A stretch of DNA of 64,000 nucleotides. Origin: RPQJ01 sp963731105 (lineage in GTDB: Bacteria; Pseudomonadota; Gammaproteobacteria; Steroidobacterales; Steroidobacteraceae). The notes beneath the pieces were generated by a model. The model was not told the origin of the DNA, did not search any database, and saw only the letters and a program-made list of their open reading frames with translations. Below are positions 62,989 to 64,000 of this stretch, one piece after another. Each line of letters begins with the position of its first letter. The stretch's first letter is position 1. Location: positions 1 through 64,000 of the forward strand of contig CAVSUM010000028.1 in assembly GCA_963731105.1 (NCBI GenBank), in the 5' to 3' direction. The position numbers and the translations under genes are program-made.

Positions 62989-63959
62989 CACACCGCGTGC
63001 TGGTGACGGGCGCAGCCGGCTACCTTGGCAGTGGGTTGGTGGAGTCGCTGTCGCAGCGCGCCGCTCGCAGTGGCGATCCGGCCTGCATCGTCGCGAGCGA
63101 TCTGCGCGAAGTGCCGCCGGAGCGGCGCCTGCCCGGCGTGGAGTATTCGGCGCTCGACGTGCGCGACCCGCAGCTGCGCGAGGTACTGGCCCGGCACGCG
63201 ATCGATACCGTGGTGCATCTCGCGGCCATCGTCACGCCGGGACCGAAGTCGAATCGTGCCTTCGAGTATTCGGTGGACGTGCTCGGCACGCGCAACGTGC
63301 TCGAGGCGTGCGTGGCGAGCGGCGTGCGCCGCATCGTGGTCACTTCGAGCGGCGCAGCCTATGGCTATCACGCCGACAGCCCGGCCTGGCTGACCGAGGA
63401 CGACCCGGTGCGCGGCAACGAGGCGTTCGCGTACTCGTACCACAAGCGCCTGGTCGAGGAGATGCTGGCCGAGTACCGGCGCACGCAGCCGGCACTCGAG
63501 CAGGTCGTGTTGCGCGTCGGCACCATCCTCGGCGAGACCACGCGCAACCAGATCACCGCGCTGTTCGAGCGGCCGCGATTGCTGGCCATCAAGGGGGCCG
63601 CGAGCCCGTTCGTGTTCATCTGGGACCGCGACGTGGCGGGCGCGATCGAGCACGCGATTTTCGACGGACCGGCCGGCATCTACAACGTGGCCGGCGACGG
63701 TGCACTCAGCATCCAGGAGATCGCGGCACGGCTCGGCAAGCGCTGCATCACGCTGCCCGCAGGCCTGCTGCGTGCCGTGCTCGCCGTGCTGCATCCACTC
63801 GGCGTGTCGCGCTACGGCCCGGAGCAGGTGGATTTCCTGCGCTACCGTCCGGTGCTCGACAACCGGCGCCTGAAGGAGGTGTTCGGCTACGTGCCGCGGC
63901 TCACTTCCGCCGAGGTGTTCGAGCTGTACCGCAGGTCGCACGGCCTCGGGCCGGCCTGA
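62985..63959 (+). CDS. NAD-dependent epimerase/dehydratase family protein
   Basis: This 324-residue extended SDR starts RVLVTGAAGYLGSGLVESL (GxxGxxG). It continues IDTVVHLAAIVTPGPKSNRAFEYSVDVLGTRNVLEAC, IVVTSSGAAYGYHADSP and FAYSYHKRLVEEMLAEYR, with the YxxxK catalytic pair as YSYHK. The end (RRLKEVFGYVPRLTSAEVFELYRRSHGL) also fits. Family members act on sugar nucleotides or on small ketones and hydroxysteroids; no sugar-nucleotide genes are nearby, so a small-molecule oxidoreductase is plausible. It overlaps the BASS-type gene by ATGA and is three bases ahead of the next start. Confidence 0.88.
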   Translation: MTHRVLVTGAAGYLGSGLVESLSQRAARSGDPACIVASDLREVPPERRLPGVEYSALDVRDPQLREVLARHAIDTVVHLAAIVTPGPKSNRAFEYSVDVLGTRNVLEACVASGVRRIVVTSSGAAYGYHADSPAWLTEDDPVRGNEAFAYSYHKRLVEEMLAEYRRTQPALEQVVLRVGTILGETTRNQITALFERPRLLAIKGAASPFVFIWDRDVAGAIEHAIFDGPAGIYNVAGDGALSIQEIAARLGKRCITLPAGLLRAVLAVLHPLGVSRYGPEQVDFLRYRPVLDNRRLKEVFGYVPRLTSAEVFELYRRSHGLGPA

Positions 63960-63961
63960 GC

Positions 63962-64000
63962 ATGGCCGTGCGCGACTTCAGGGGCCGGACGGTGCTGGTC
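63962..64000 (+). CDS. start of a probable short-chain dehydrogenase (runs off the window)
   Basis: Only 13 codons are visible (MAVRDFRGRTVLV). The pattern basic-FxGRTVLV directly ahead of where a TGxxxGIG motif would begin is common at the start of classical SDR enzymes, and the gene follows the epimerase stop by two bases, as part of the same operon. The identity is a guess from 13 residues. Confidence 0.4.
   Translation, partial: MAVRDFRGRTVLV

Overview
The window is high-GC chromosomal DNA from a Gram-negative proteobacterium, probably a gammaproteobacterium, though a betaproteobacterium is not excluded by sequence reading alone. The signs are many outer-membrane and Tat/Sec-exported proteins, a Cupriavidus/E. 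coli-type HyaABCDEF hydrogenase operon, OmpA, RecQ, M16 proteases, and dense gene packing with ATGA/GTGA stop-start overlaps. I see no tRNA, rRNA, CRISPR array, phage gene or insertion sequence.

Layout. 1-5069 (minus): membrane-bound uptake [NiFe]-hydrogenase operon hyaABCDE and the start of hyaF; the small subunit has the six-cysteine signature of O2-tolerant group 1d enzymes. 5293-8769 (minus): beta-propeller, DinB-like protein, DUF481 protein and a small barrel protein. 8987-11377: sulfatase. 11374-13080: MscS-like channel. 13253-18655 (plus): DUF502 protein, DUF3313 protein, an octaheme cytochrome with HEAT/TPR tail, and RecQ. 18629-22079 (minus): two M16 peptidases (one active, one lacking the metal motif) and an NAD(P)-binding protein. 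22148-22217: large compound palindrome. 22296-26766 (plus): four-gene NAD(P)-linked 2-oxoacid oxidoreductase resembling phenylglyoxylate dehydrogenase. 26857-35010: exported methyltransferase, OmpW/OmpA-like porin, tandem M16 protease, DUF2891 protein and small envelope proteins. 35146-38262 (plus): glutathione-dependent formaldehyde detoxification (frmA, a hydrolase, fghA).

38312-51790 is the most unusual part: three divergent paralogues of an exported PHP-fold protein family (DUF3604), an outer-membrane channel-like protein, a HupE/UreJ-type membrane protein, a membrane-anchored PpiC foldase, a DUF3300 lipoprotein and two small exported proteins, all on the minus strand, with a divergent LysR regulator and an NTF2-like protein at the head. 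I suggest this is an undescribed, metal-dependent envelope hydrolase system. A second LysR gene (51819-52799) follows.

52906-59331 (plus): a tightly overlapping otsB / GH15 / otsA / mscS / KamA-like radical-SAM operon that looks like an osmoadaptation unit. 59356-60228: TauE/SafE permease. 60320-64000 (plus): TPP enzyme, BASS-type transporter, epimerase and the start of a probable SDR in one operon.

At least 16 genes carry one to four single-base indels, nearly all an extra base in a 2-3-base homopolymer, and removing them restores normal family lengths. I read this as sequencing or assembly error, not decay, so these genes are given as CDS spanning the shift.
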